DNA of 64,000 bases from Fimenecus sp045545735 (lineage in GTDB: Bacteria; Bacillota; Clostridia; Oscillospirales; Acutalibacteraceae): the NCBI GenBank assembly GCA_045545735.1, contig JAZQBM010000001.1, positions 310,001 through 374,000 of the forward strand, given 5' to 3'. A program made the translations under genes and the position numbers. Positions 16,785-25,448 of this stretch are shown here, piece by piece. Each line of letters starts with the position of its first letter. The first letter of the stretch is position 1. The notes beneath the pieces are model-generated. The model saw only the letters and a list, made by a program, of their open reading frames with translations, did not search any database and was not told the origin of the DNA.

Positions 16785-17933
16785 CTAATTTGATTTTGCA
16801 ATTTTTCTGACAGATTTTATTAAAAAATCTATATCACTTTTTTTAGTGAAAATTGACGGAGAAATTCTTACTGTTCCTATTTCTTCAGTACCAATTTTAT
16901 TGTGTGCTAATGGTGCACAGTGAAGACCTGCTCTGACCGCAATTCCAGAATTGCTCAACTGCTCTGCAACCTTTTCACTATGCATATTTTTTATATTAAA
17001 TGATAAAATCGGTGCAAGTTGATATTTATTATTAAAGAAATCAGTATATAACACAACATTTTCCATATACTGAATATTTTTTTGCAGATATTTGAGTAAT
17101 GAAATTTCGTGTTTGTAAACACTTTCAATTCCATTTTCATTTATAAAATCTATTGCATTAGAAAGCCCTATAATTCCCTGAACATTTGGTGTTCCGCTTT
17201 CAAATTTATCTGGCAAAATATCAGGTTGAGTTCCACTTGCGGAATTACTACCCGTACCACCCTCAATAAACGAATCAATCGGAATATCACCATTAATTAT
17301 CATAATTCCCGTGCCTGTTGGACCCATAAGACCTTTATGGCCTGCACAACAAAGTATATCAATTCCGTCTTTCTTCATATTAATTGGAATTACTCCGCCA
17401 ATCTGTGCACAATCCATTATAAAAATCAAATTATTCTTGTGGGCAAGATTTGCAAGCATTTTATATGGCGGAATTATACCGAACACATTTGAAGCACCTG
17501 TGCAAACTATTGCAACCGTATTTTCCCTTATTTTTTCTTTAAAGTTTTTTAGTGTCTGGTAGTTATCACATTTAACTTCTGCAATGCTATAGTCACAAAT
17601 TCCGTTTTGTTTCAATTTTTCCAACGGTCTTAGCACTGCATTATGCTCTAAATCAGAAATTATAAAATGAGCACCATTGTAGGCAACTCCTTTAATAGCC
17701 ATATTCAATGCTGTAGTGCAATTATAAGTGAAAATCACATTTTCAACATCAACTGCTCCAAACAGTTCAGCAATTTTTTTACGACAATTGAAAATCTGTT
17801 CAGTTGTTTCAATTGCCATATCATAAGCACCTCTACCCGAATTTGCACCAAACTTTTGAAATGAATTACATATAGCATCGGTTACGCACTTAGGTTTTGG
17901 ATAAGAAGTAGCACTGTTATCTAAATAAATCAT
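16785..17933 (-). CDS. Cysteine desulfurase-like PLP aminotransferase (class V)
   Basis: This 382-residue protein is a class V PLP enzyme of the cysteine desulfurase/selenocysteine lyase type. It begins IYLDNSATSYPKP. The PLP Schiff-base lysine lies in CCAGHKGLMGPTGTG near residue 200, and a candidate catalytic cysteine lies in RAGLHCAPLAH near residue 345. Such enzymes take sulfur (or selenium) from cysteine. Its ATG directly abuts the stop of a DUF3343 gene (TAAATG). That pairing recurs in Clostridia and suggests a specialised sulfur or selenium trafficking role rather than housekeeping Fe-S assembly; no iscU or nifU is nearby. Confidence 0.88.
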   Translation of the reverse strand: MIYLDNSATSYPKPKCVTDAICNSFQKFGANSGRGAYDMAIETTEQIFNCRKKIAELFGAVDVENVIFTYNCTTALNMAIKGVAYNGAHFIISDLEHNAVLRPLEKLKQNGICDYSIAEVKCDNYQTLKNFKEKIRENTVAIVCTGASNVFGIIPPYKMLANLAHKNNLIFIMDCAQIGGVIPINMKKDGIDILCCAGHKGLMGPTGTGIMIINGDIPIDSFIEGGTGSNSASGTQPDILPDKFESGTPNVQGIIGLSNAIDFINENGIESVYKHEISLLKYLQKNIQYMENVVLYTDFFNNKYQLAPILSFNIKNMHSEKVAEQLSNSGIAVRAGLHCAPLAHNKIGTEEIGTVRISPSIFTKKSDIDFLIKSVRKIAKSN

Positions 17934-18152
17934 TTATATCAACTCAAAACTTATATATTTAATTCTGTTCAAGTCAAACAAATTCATAAATCTATTAATA
18001 TTCCCGACTATTACCAAACTATAACCGCAACCTTCACCCGTTACGGTTTTTGAATTTTTTCTAACTATCGCTTTACCTCCGTAATTTTCAACAAGTCCTT
18101 TTGCTTTCATAGCATAAGTTACGGAGGAAAACTTTACAATTGCTTTATTCAT
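17934..18152 (-). CDS. DUF3343 putative Se/S carrier-like protein
   Basis: The 72-residue protein starts at the ATG at 18152 (MNKAIVKFSSVTYAMKAKGL). Longer in-frame starts would run into the ispF terminator and are rejected. It matches the DUF3343 family, small proteins with a GEGCGYSLVIVG-like motif near residue 42-53 that holds a conserved Cys. Family members occur with cysteine desulfurases and selenium-metabolism genes, and a sulfur or selenium carrier role has been proposed. The stop touches the start codon of the class V enzyme, so the two are surely translated together. Confidence 0.8.
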   Translation of the reverse strand: MNKAIVKFSSVTYAMKAKGLVENYGGKAIVRKNSKTVTGEGCGYSLVIVGNINRFMNLFDLNRIKYISFELI

Positions 18153-18199
18153 TGTAAACATCACCCTGATATATTCTATGAAAATGAAAATCTTTTGAC

Positions 18200-18234
18200 A
18201 AAAAAACACTCGCTATCAAAACTGATAACGAGTG
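18200..18234 (-). terminator. Rho-independent terminator after ispF
   Basis: On the minus strand an 11-bp stem (CACTCGTTATC with GATAGCGAGTG, one G-T pair) with a short loop is followed by seven T residues at 18206-18200. It lies just after the ispF stop and before the DUF3343 start, separating the isp unit from the DUF3343/desulfurase unit. Confidence 0.85.
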
Positions 18235-18240
18235 AATATT

Positions 18241-18738
18241 CTATATAAATTTAATTTTGTTTTTTGATTCTACCAAGCAAACACAATGTGCTGATATTCC
18301 CTCTTTTGCACCGGTAAAGCCGAGTTTTTCTTCAGTAGTTGCTTTAACACTTACGCAATCAATATTAACCCCAAGAGCAATTGCAATATTTTCTCTCATT
18401 GAGTCAATATGCGGTGCAAGTTTAGGGGCTTGAGCAATTACCGTTGCATCAATATTATTTACCGAAAACCCCTTAAGTTTTATTAATTCAACTACCTTTT
18501 TAAGCAATTCAAGGCTATCAGCATCTTTAAAATTAGCATCCGTATCAGGGAAATGCTTACCAATATCGCCTAAAGCACAAGCACCAAGTAAAGAGTCAGA
18601 AATTGCATGAAGTAAAACATCTGCATCGGAATGTCCTAAAAGACCGATTCCATTGTTTTCAATTTCTACTCCACCAAGAATTAATTTTCTTCCTTCAACA
18701 AGTTTATGAACATCATATCCATGACCAATTCTAAGCAT
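18241..18738 (-). CDS. ispF: 2-C-methyl-D-erythritol 2,4-cyclodiphosphate synthase
   Basis: IspF forms the cyclic diphosphate intermediate of the MEP isoprenoid pathway. The 165-residue protein opens MLRIGHGYDVHKL, with the metal ligands Asp8 and His10. It also has LLGHSDADVLLHAISDSLLG near residues 33-52 with the third ligand, and the C-terminal SVKATTEEKLGFTG motif. The start overlaps the end of ispD by 8 bp, so the two steps are coupled. Length is typical (about 157-165). Confidence 0.96.
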   Translation of the reverse strand: MLRIGHGYDVHKLVEGRKLILGGVEIENNGIGLLGHSDADVLLHAISDSLLGACALGDIGKHFPDTDANFKDADSLELLKKVVELIKLKGFSVNNIDATVIAQAPKLAPHIDSMRENIAIALGVNIDCVSVKATTEEKLGFTGAKEGISAHCVCLVESKNKIKFI

Positions 18739-19459
18739 AATACACTCTCCTTCGTTTAAGGTAGCTTTCTGCTAATTCAATATCTTCAGGTGTTGTGATT
18801 TTGATGTTTTCATAATCACCATCAACGAATTTAACAGTTTTACCATACGCCTCAATTAGCATACAATCATCTGTAAAATCCTTGCTATTTTCGACAGTTT
18901 TCACAGCGTCAAGGTAAAGTTTTTTATTGAACACCTGTGGTGTCTGAATAAATCGCATATATGCCCTATCAGGTGTATCAATAATATTATCATTATCGTC
19001 AACAACCTTAACCGTATCTTTTACTTTAACGCCTGTTGCAGCCGCACCACATTCACCTGCCGTTTTAATTGTTTCAGTTATCACTCTGTCAGAAACAAGA
19101 GGTCTTGCACCATCGTGAATAGCAACAATTTGTGTGTTAGTTGAAGTTTGCACAACGCCATTATAAACACTTAATTGTCTTGTTTCTCCACCACATACAA
19201 CAGCAGAAACTTTTGTAAAATTATATTTACTAACAAGGTTTTTAATTTTATCAATATCACATTCACGTGTAACAATAACAATTTCGTCAACTAAATGTGA
19301 CCTTTGAAAAGCAGTAATAGTATTTACAATCACAGGTGCACCGTCTAATTCAAGAAATTGCTTGTTTATTCCACCCATTCGTGTTGAGTTGCCTGCCGAA
19401 ACAATTACGGCAGAAACAAAAATATTTTCTTTTTCCGTAATATTTGGCATCAATAACAC
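18731..19459 (-). CDS. ispD: 2-C-methyl-D-erythritol 4-phosphate cytidylyltransferase
   Basis: IspD transfers CMP to methylerythritol phosphate in the MEP pathway. The protein carries the nucleotide-binding loop VSAGNSTRMGGINKQF near residues 20-35, the IVAIHDGARPLVS motif near residue 113 and DTPDRAYMRFIQTPQVF near residues 157-173. The start could be the Met at 19459 or the Met three codons later (19450); either gives about 240 residues, slightly longer than usual because of an N-terminal extension. It lies 3 bp after the aminotransferase gene and overlaps ispF. Confidence 0.95.
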   Translation of the reverse strand: MLLMPNITEKENIFVSAVIVSAGNSTRMGGINKQFLELDGAPVIVNTITAFQRSHLVDEIVIVTRECDIDKIKNLVSKYNFTKVSAVVCGGETRQLSVYNGVVQTSTNTQIVAIHDGARPLVSDRVITETIKTAGECGAAATGVKVKDTVKVVDDNDNIIDTPDRAYMRFIQTPQVFNKKLYLDAVKTVENSKDFTDDCMLIEAYGKTVKFVDGDYENIKITTPEDIELAESYLKRRRVYYA

Positions 19460-19462
19460 TCC

Positions 19463-20731
19463 TTAAACTAACGCTTCAACTGCAGCAAGTTTTGCACAAA
19501 GACAGAATACTTCCATAGCCTTGCCTAAATCTTCAACTGATGGGAATGTTGGTGCAATTCTGATATTCTTATCATCAGGGTCAATACCGTAAGGGTAAGT
19601 TGCACCTACAGTTGTAAGCACAAGACCTGCATCTTTGCAGAGCTCACCAATTCTTTTTGCACTTGAGCCAACTGTGTTGTAGCTAATAAAATAGCCACCC
19701 TTTGCTTTTACCCATTCACCAATACCAAGTGGTGCGATTTCTTTTTCAAGCATATCAAGTACAAGTTGGAATTTAGGTGCAATAATCTTTGCGTGCTTAT
19801 CCATATGTGATTTAATTCCGTCAACACTCTTAAAGTATTTTACGTGACGAAGTTGATTAAGTTTATCATAACTAATTGTCTGGAAATTAAGTCTTTTCTT
19901 AATTTCAGCAATATTGTTGTCAGATGCTGCGATTGCAGAAACACCTGCACCCGGAAACGAAATTTTTGATGTTGACGTAAATTCAACAAAATAATCCTCT
20001 GTGCCATATTCTTCGCAAGCATCAAAAATATTCATAAGGCTATCAGGAGCATCAGTCAATTCGTGAATAATATATGCATTGTCCCAAATCACTCTAAAAT
20101 CCTTTGCAGCAGGTTTAAGAGATGCAAGAGCTTTAACAACATCATCACTATATGTCACACCATTAGGATTTGAATATTTAGGAACACAGAACATACCTTT
20201 AACCATTGGGTCTTTAACGAGTTCTGCAATCTTTTCAACATCAGGGCCATCATTTGTCATTTCAACAGAAATCATTTCAATCCCAAAGAATTCAGTAATT
20301 GCAAAATGTCTGTCATAACCCGGAACATTACAGATAAACTTAACTTTGCCCTGCTTGCTCCAAGGTTCGCAACCGCCAACACCTAAATACATACATTGGT
20401 TAAGATAGTCATACATAAGATTAAGACTTGAAGAACCACCAATTATGATATTTTTAGTATCAACATCCAAAAGTTCTGCAAAAAGTTTTTTACATTCAGG
20501 AATGCCATCAAGAACACCATAGTTTCGGCAGTCAAAACCATTTTCAGCTTTGCAGTCTTTAGCATCAACCATAACGTTAAGCATATCAACTGACAAATCA
20601 AGTTGGTCAGCACCCGGTTTACCACGTGACATATCAAGTGAAAGTCCAAGAGCTTTTACTTCTTCATATTTTTTTTCAAGTGCGTTTTTAAGAGAAACAA
20701 GTTCATCTCTGCTCATTTCGTTATAAAGCAT
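19463..20731 (-). CDS. Class I aminotransferase, MocR-like/AspT (type Ic) family
   Basis: The 422-residue PLP enzyme contains SLDMSRGKPGADQLDLS near residues 32-48, the marker of the Ic aspartate aminotransferase family (Corynebacterium AspT-like, PF12897). Other motifs are GGSSSLNLMYDYL, CVPKYSNPNGVTYSDD with the substrate-binding region, and a SKISFPGAGVSAIAAS segment holding the PLP lysine near residue 255. It probably interconverts aspartate and oxaloacetate or similar amino acids. It leads the unit with ispD/ispF and has a good promoter at 20789-20761. Confidence 0.88.
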   Translation of the reverse strand: MLYNEMSRDELVSLKNALEKKYEEVKALGLSLDMSRGKPGADQLDLSVDMLNVMVDAKDCKAENGFDCRNYGVLDGIPECKKLFAELLDVDTKNIIIGGSSSLNLMYDYLNQCMYLGVGGCEPWSKQGKVKFICNVPGYDRHFAITEFFGIEMISVEMTNDGPDVEKIAELVKDPMVKGMFCVPKYSNPNGVTYSDDVVKALASLKPAAKDFRVIWDNAYIIHELTDAPDSLMNIFDACEEYGTEDYFVEFTSTSKISFPGAGVSAIAASDNNIAEIKKRLNFQTISYDKLNQLRHVKYFKSVDGIKSHMDKHAKIIAPKFQLVLDMLEKEIAPLGIGEWVKAKGGYFISYNTVGSSAKRIGELCKDAGLVLTTVGATYPYGIDPDDKNIRIAPTFPSVEDLGKAMEVFCLCAKLAAVEALV

Positions 20732-20760
20732 GGGACAACCTCCAAAATATATTTCGATAT

Positions 20761-20789
20761 ATTATATAGTATTGAACTAATTTTTGCAA
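20761..20789 (-). promoter_or_regulatory. SigA-type promoter for the aminotransferase-isp unit
   Basis: On the minus strand TTGCAA (20789-20784) and TATAAT (20766-20761) are separated by 17 bp. The start codon follows 30 bp downstream with a GGAGG site. Confidence 0.75.
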
Positions 20790-20873
20790 GTAAATAATCA
20801 AAAAACTGCATTTTTATCAAATATGAGATTATATTTAACTCAAATTTGAATAATTTGACAATATTTTGTGCAA

Positions 20874-22172
20874 TTATTTACGTTTCATAAATATTCTTGG
20901 TAAAATTATAGGCCTTTTTCCTTCAATTTTTTCAATTTGATTAACCAATTGAGTTTTTAAAGCATTTTTTATCTGTTCATATTCTTTCACTTTGATTAAA
21001 TTGTGTTTCTGTGCTTTATCTTTAGCATTATCATAAAGATAATCTTCAAAATAGATTTTTGAATGAGATGACAAAAATTTTGCACAAGAAACTGAATATG
21101 TATAATCTTTTGTTCTTATTGCACGACCGCATTGACTCTCACTAATCTGCACAAAAGCAAAACCGTAATCGCCTTTTTCTTGAATTGGTTCGCCTTGATA
21201 ATGCACAGGTGGAAAAATTAAACCTGAATACAATAAAGTTGGTGGTAAGTCAATTAAACTTACCATTTTATCTTCGATTTTGCCTTTTTCAAATCCGTTA
21301 CCCTTAATTACAAGTGGAATGTGAATTGATGCATCGTGACAACTACGTTTATATTCGCTATTTCTTGTCTTGAAATGGCAACCATGGTCAGATGTATAAA
21401 TAATTGTTGTGTTATCATAAATATCTTTTGCCTTTAAAGTATCAATAAGCCTACCAAGATTATCATCAAGGCTCTCAATTGCTGCAAGGTAATCGGGATA
21501 TTGTTCTTTATAATTACCTTTAAGGTGTATTAAATCTTCTGGAATTGGGTAATCTTTGTATTTTTCAACTTTTTCTTTCGGACCTTCAAATCTTTTATGG
21601 TCATTTTGATGGTGTGGCTCGAGTTGAGAAATAAACAAGAAAAACGGTTTATCATTATTATGGTTTTCAATGTATTCTATTGCAAAATCGTTAATTCTAT
21701 CTGCACGATAGCCCTCAAAATCTATCTTATTCCCCTTTTCATCAAACACATAACCATCATAGCCGTGAGAAGTAAACTCAAGTACATCTGCACCGCGGAA
21801 ATACTTATAACCCCAAAGTCGATTTTCTGGGATTGCAGTTTTTTCGCACTTTATATTTTCTCCACCATTTTTACCTGAAGCGAGATGCAATTTACCAATG
21901 TAAGCAGTATCATAACCATTTTCGTTAAAATAATCTGCAAGAGTTTTTTCATCATCACGAAGTGGTATTCCGTTTATATGGCAACCACATTCAGTAGGAT
22001 ACACACCTGTTTGCAAACTTGCTCTTGCAGGTCCACATACAGGCTGACAAGTATAACAATTTTCAAAGAAAGTGCCTTCATCTGCAAGTGACATAAGATT
22101 AGGCATAATCTCATGTGTTACGGTATCATATCTTTGTTGGTCTGAAAAATAAAAAATAATGTTTTGTTTCAT
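20874..22172 (-). CDS. Sulfatase family hydrolase
   Basis: The 432-residue enzyme matches the type I sulfatase/alkaline phosphatase superfamily. The formylglycine site reads VCGPARASLQTG near residues 45-56, so the Cys is the residue converted to formylglycine in active enzymes. Other marks are an early FYFSDQQRYD metal region, IYTSDHGCHF near residue 258 with metal ligands, and KRSCHDASIHIPLVIKG. There is no signal peptide, so it should act in the cytoplasm on imported sulfated sugar or on another sulfate or phosphate ester. No maturase gene is seen nearby. It is divergent from manA. Confidence 0.88.
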   Translation of the reverse strand: MKQNIIFYFSDQQRYDTVTHEIMPNLMSLADEGTFFENCYTCQPVCGPARASLQTGVYPTECGCHINGIPLRDDEKTLADYFNENGYDTAYIGKLHLASGKNGGENIKCEKTAIPENRLWGYKYFRGADVLEFTSHGYDGYVFDEKGNKIDFEGYRADRINDFAIEYIENHNNDKPFFLFISQLEPHHQNDHKRFEGPKEKVEKYKDYPIPEDLIHLKGNYKEQYPDYLAAIESLDDNLGRLIDTLKAKDIYDNTTIIYTSDHGCHFKTRNSEYKRSCHDASIHIPLVIKGNGFEKGKIEDKMVSLIDLPPTLLYSGLIFPPVHYQGEPIQEKGDYGFAFVQISESQCGRAIRTKDYTYSVSCAKFLSSHSKIYFEDYLYDNAKDKAQKHNLIKVKEYEQIKNALKTQLVNQIEKIEGKRPIILPRIFMKRK

Positions 22173-22201
22173 TTTTTCTCTCCATTTATTCTATAAAAAA
22201 C

Positions 22202-22229
22202 ATTATATCATAAATGTGAGTTTTTACAA
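22202..22229 (-). promoter_or_regulatory. Promoter for the sulfatase gene
   Basis: TTGTAA (22229-22224) and TATAAT (22207-22202) are spaced by 16 bp on the minus strand, 30 bp before the start codon. It is back to back with the manA promoter. Confidence 0.65.
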
Positions 22230-22237
22230 TGAAATTG

Positions 22238-22266
22238 TTGAAAATATTGGTTCACTATGCTAAAAT
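22238..22266 (+). promoter_or_regulatory. Promoter for manA
   Basis: TTGAAA (22238-22243) and TAAAAT (22261-22266) are spaced by 17 bp, and an AAGGAG ribosome site follows before the ATG at 22296. The -35 is only 9 bp from the divergent sulfatase -35, so a regulator could control both. Confidence 0.65.
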
Positions 22267-22295
22267 ATTTTGAAACTTAAATAAGGAGAAATATT

Positions 22296-23243
22296 ATGTA
22301 TATATTGAAGTTAAACCCTGTTTTTAAAGATTATCTTTGGGGCGGAACAAAGCTTCGTGATGAATATGGATTCAAGTCCAATCTTGACAAACTTGCTGAA
22401 GGTTGGATGCTTTCTTGCCACAAAGACGGTGAAAACACAATCGAAAATGGCGAATTTGCAGGTAAAACTTTAACCGAAGTTATTAAATTAAACCCTGACT
22501 TTTTAGGTGAAAACGGAAAGAAGTTTGAGTACTTCCCTATTCTTATAAAGCTTATTGATGCTAAAGATGATTTATCTGTTCAGGTGCACCCTGACAATGA
22601 ATATGCTATGAGAGTTGAGAATGAGTATGGCAAAACAGAATGTTGGTATATTCTTGACTGTGATGAGGGTGCTGAACTTATTTACGGATTTAACCGTGAC
22701 ATAACCAGTGAAGATTTCAAAAACAGAATTGCTGACAACACATTCCTTGAAACAGTAAACAAAGTTAAGGTTAAAAAAGGTGATTTATTCTTTATTGAGG
22801 CAGGAACACTTCACGCTATTGGTAAAGGTATATTACTTGCAGAAATTCAGCAAAATTCTAATACAACATACAGAGTTTATGATTATGGCAGAATTGGTGC
22901 AGATGGTAAACCTCGTGATTTACACGTACAAAAGGCAATTGACGTTACAAACTGCACACCACCTACCCGTTCAACTAATCCCGAGGGCGAATTAGTAGAA
23001 TACGAAGATTATTCAACACAGTTACTTACCAAATGCGATTTATTTAATGTAAAAAAAGTATCTGTAAAAAATATTTTTGACGGAGTTGCAGATGAAAAGT
23101 CATTCGTTTCTATACTTGTTACAGACGGCATAGGTAAAATCGAAAATATCGACATTAAAAAGGGAGATTCACTCTTTATTCCTGCTAATTATGGCACATT
23201 TACCATTTCAGGTAGTTTAGAGGTTATTATTACAAGGGTATAA
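22296..23243 (+). CDS. manA: Mannose-6-phosphate isomerase, class I
   Basis: ManA interconverts mannose 6-phosphate and fructose 6-phosphate in the cytoplasm. The 315-residue protein is the short Firmicute class I type. It has NPVFKDYLWGGTKL near the start, the zinc motif SVQVHPDNEYA near residues 94-104, KTECWYILD near 112-120 and the AGTLHAIGKGILLAEIQQ stretch near residues 169-186. It is followed one base later by an MFS transporter gene, suggesting a sugar-use unit. The divergent sulfatase may supply desulfated substrate, but that is inference. Confidence 0.94.
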   Translation: MYILKLNPVFKDYLWGGTKLRDEYGFKSNLDKLAEGWMLSCHKDGENTIENGEFAGKTLTEVIKLNPDFLGENGKKFEYFPILIKLIDAKDDLSVQVHPDNEYAMRVENEYGKTECWYILDCDEGAELIYGFNRDITSEDFKNRIADNTFLETVNKVKVKKGDLFFIEAGTLHAIGKGILLAEIQQNSNTTYRVYDYGRIGADGKPRDLHVQKAIDVTNCTPPTRSTNPEGELVEYEDYSTQLLTKCDLFNVKKVSVKNIFDGVADEKSFVSILVTDGIGKIENIDIKKGDSLFIPANYGTFTISGSLEVIITRV

Positions 23244-23244
23244 A

Positions 23245-24480
23245 ATGAGAAACAGAACATTCACAGGAACAAAAATCGCTTGTTACATAGGTTATATTGT
23301 ACAAGGAATTATAAATAATATTGCACCATTACTTTTTGTGATTTTTAGTGAAAAATTTGATATTACGCTTTCAAAACTTTCGCTTTTAATAACAATAAAC
23401 TTTGGTACTCAATTAGTAGTTGATACTCTTTCAATTAAATTTGTTGACAAAATAGGTTATAAACCACTTGCAATCATTTCACAAGCTGTAACTTTTGTAG
23501 GACTTTCTTGCCTTTCAATTCTGCCAAATATACTTCCAAACGCATATATTGGAATTGTAATTGCAATTATTCTTTCTGCTATTGGTAGCGGGCTTACTGA
23601 AGTTATTATTAGTCCTATTGTTGAGTCAATACCTGGCGAAAAGAAAACTGCTGAAATGAGTTTATTACATTCATTCTACTGTTGGGGACAAGTTACAGTT
23701 GTTGCGTTGACAACAATTATGATTAAGATTTTCGGTAATGATTTATGGTATATAGCCCCTGCAATATGGGCTTTAATCCCATTATTTAACACTTTCAACT
23801 TTATAGGTGTACCTATTGTTCCTAATCTTACAAAAGAAGAAAAAACGCCATTTATTAAAATGCTTTTCTCAAAGCAATTCATATTATGTATTGTAATAAT
23901 GGTGTGTTCAGGTGCATCTGAAATTGCAATGTCACAATGGTCATCTTACTTTGCAGAAGCAGGTTTGAAAGTTTCAAAAATGACAGGTGATTTATTAGGT
24001 CCTTGTCTTTTTGCGATATTCATGGGGACAGGCAGAATGATATTCGGCTTTATCGGTGAAAAAATCAATCTTAAAACTGCACTTTCTTGTTCTGCACTTT
24101 TCTGTGGTGCTTGTTATGTGCTTACATCTGTAATTGAAAGCCCTATAATTTCGCTTGTTATGTGTGCTCTTACAGGTTTAAGCGTAAGTATTATGTGGCC
24201 TGCAACATTAAGTCTTGCGGCAAGATTATTCCCAAAATCCGGCGGTGCTATGTATAGCGTATTAGCACTTTCAGGTGATTCAGGTTGCACATTAGGTCCT
24301 TGGTTTGTAAGTTTTATGTCAATAAAACTTACTCTTGAAAATACCGGTGGTGAAGCGTTAAAATCAGGACTTGGTTTTGGTGCACTATTCCCATTAATAA
24401 TGATTATTGCAATATTACTTTTGAATTACAAAAAGTTCAGTATTGACAAACAAAACAACAGTGATATAATAAATTTATGA
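23245..24480 (+). CDS. Major facilitator superfamily transporter
   Basis: The 411-residue protein has about 12 hydrophobic segments and the layout of MFS sugar or drug transporters related to the FucP/YfkF types. The motif KFVDKIGYKPLAIISQ near residues 65-80 corresponds to the MFS loop 2-3 signature. It starts one base after the manA stop, so it is cotranscribed and probably imports a hexose or hexose derivative. The final 38 bases also hold the promoter of the FMN riboswitch. Substrate is unknown. Confidence 0.85.
   Translation: MRNRTFTGTKIACYIGYIVQGIINNIAPLLFVIFSEKFDITLSKLSLLITINFGTQLVVDTLSIKFVDKIGYKPLAIISQAVTFVGLSCLSILPNILPNAYIGIVIAIILSAIGSGLTEVIISPIVESIPGEKKTAEMSLLHSFYCWGQVTVVALTTIMIKIFGNDLWYIAPAIWALIPLFNTFNFIGVPIVPNLTKEEKTPFIKMLFSKQFILCIVIMVCSGASEIAMSQWSSYFAEAGLKVSKMTGDLLGPCLFAIFMGTGRMIFGFIGEKINLKTALSCSALFCGACYVLTSVIESPIISLVMCALTGLSVSIMWPATLSLAARLFPKSGGAMYSVLALSGDSGCTLGPWFVSFMSIKLTLENTGGEALKSGLGFGALFPLIMIIAILLLNYKKFSIDKQNNSDIINL
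24443..24470 (+). promoter_or_regulatory. Promoter for FMN riboswitch-ribU, inside the MFS gene end
   Basis: A near-perfect SigA promoter, TTGACA (24443-24448) and TATAAT (24465-24470) with 16 bp spacing, lies within the last codons of the MFS gene. The riboswitch begins about 19 bp after the -10. Confidence 0.85.
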
Positions 24481-24488
24481 TATAGTTG

Positions 24489-24593
24489 TCTTCAGGGCGG
24501 AGTGAGATTCTCCACCGGTGGTAAAGTCCACGAGCGAATGCTGATTAGGTGAAATTCCTAAACCGACGGTATAGTCCGGATGAAAGAAGATGC
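24489..24593 (+). ncRNA. FMN riboswitch (RFN element)
   Basis: The leader shows the conserved RFN blocks in order: CTTCAGGGCGGAGTGAGATT, CACCGGTGGTAAAGTCCACG, AGGTGAAATTCCTAAACCGA and ACGGTATAGTCCGGATGAA, closing with GAAGATGC. It binds flavin mononucleotide. A terminator hairpin follows at 24613, so high FMN should stop transcription before ribU. Confidence 0.97.
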
Positions 24594-24612
24594 AACATTT
24601 TTTGTTACATTT

Positions 24613-24642
24613 CCCCTGCTGAATGCAGGGGATTTTCTGTTT
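24613..24642 (+). terminator. Regulatory terminator of the FMN riboswitch
   Basis: CCCCTGC and GCAGGGG form a 7-bp stem with loop TGAAT, followed by ATTTTCTGTTT. It lies 20 bp after the aptamer, the usual place for the expression platform. Confidence 0.85.
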
Positions 24643-24678
24643 GACGACTAATCAGATATTTGAGAAAGGGAGATTTTT

Positions 24679-25266
24679 ATGTCAAACAAAAAAAATAAGA
24701 AAATCTTTAATATTACAATTGTAGGTCTAATGACTGCCATTGCAACTGTTATCTATATGGGTCCAGAAATCCCTATTGTACCCGGTGTTGACTATATGAA
24801 GGTGGATTTTTCTGACTTTCCTGCTATTCTTACAGGTGTTATTTTTGGACCTATTCAGGGAATACTTGTAGAGGTTTTCAAAAACATTATTCACCTTACA
24901 AGAACAACTACATTTGGCATTGGTGAAATTATGAATATTGTAATTGGAAGTAGTATGATACTGTCTATGTCACTTTCAGTTAAAGCATTCAAAAAACTTT
25001 TCAAATCAAATAAAATTAACTTAAAAATATACTTCATCTCATCTGCAATAACAATTATTATTGCAATTGTTATGGGCTGGATTGCAAACATAGTATTCAC
25101 ACCTATTTTTTACAATATTATGGGTATTCCGCTTGTTGCACAAACTTATTGGGCAGGTGTGTGGGGCTCAACTACACTCAACTCAATCAAAGCGGCATTC
25201 AATATTTTACCATTTTTCCCAATATATTTTGCCCTTGAAAAAGGTGTAAAAAAATATACAATATAG
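24679..25266 (+). CDS. ribU: Riboflavin ECF transporter, substrate-binding S component
   Basis: RibU is the membrane S component that captures riboflavin and works with the shared EcfA/A'/T energising module. The 195-residue protein has about six hydrophobic segments, a basic N-terminus, and the motif VDYMKVDFSDFPAILTGVIFG near residues 36-56 (key residues KVDFSDFPA), typical of flavin and related S components. The FMN riboswitch and its terminator directly precede it, which supports riboflavin as substrate. EcfAT genes are not in the window. Confidence 0.93.
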   Translation: MSNKKNKKIFNITIVGLMTAIATVIYMGPEIPIVPGVDYMKVDFSDFPAILTGVIFGPIQGILVEVFKNIIHLTRTTTFGIGEIMNIVIGSSMILSMSLSVKAFKKLFKSNKINLKIYFISSAITIIIAIVMGWIANIVFTPIFYNIMGIPLVAQTYWAGVWGSTTLNSIKAAFNILPFFPIYFALEKGVKKYTI

Positions 25267-25294
25267 TTGACATTACACGAATATGTGGTAAAAT
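25267..25294 (+). promoter_or_regulatory. Promoter for SAM riboswitch-metK
   Basis: TTGACA (25267-25272) and TAAAAT (25289-25294) are 16 bp apart. The -35 begins on the first base after the ribU stop codon. Confidence 0.85.
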
Positions 25295-25314
25295 ATATCT
25301 CAACTGAATATTTC

Positions 25315-25409
25315 CCTTATGCAGAGTGGTGGAGGGTCTGGCCCTATGAAACCCGGCAACCTGCTTTTAAGCGTGGTGCTAATTCCTGCGGATTTTCCGA
25401 GATATAAGG
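25315..25409 (+). ncRNA. SAM-I riboswitch (S-box)
   Basis: The element has the closing P1 stem CCTTAT...ATAAGG and the conserved core AGAGTGGTGGAGGGTCTGGC, CCTATGAAACCCGGCAACC, a variable P3/P4 arm and the GTGCTAATTCC block. It binds S-adenosylmethionine. The downstream terminator at 25422 would block metK when SAM is plentiful. Confidence 0.97.
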
Positions 25410-25421
25410 TTGTTATTTTAC

Positions 25422-25448
25422 GGCGCCCTTATGGGTGCCCATTTTTTT
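25422..25448 (+). terminator. Regulatory terminator of the SAM-I riboswitch
   Basis: GGCGCCC and GGGTGCC pair over 7 bp (one G-T pair) around loop TTAT, and seven T residues follow at 25442-25448, just before the metK ribosome site. Confidence 0.9.
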
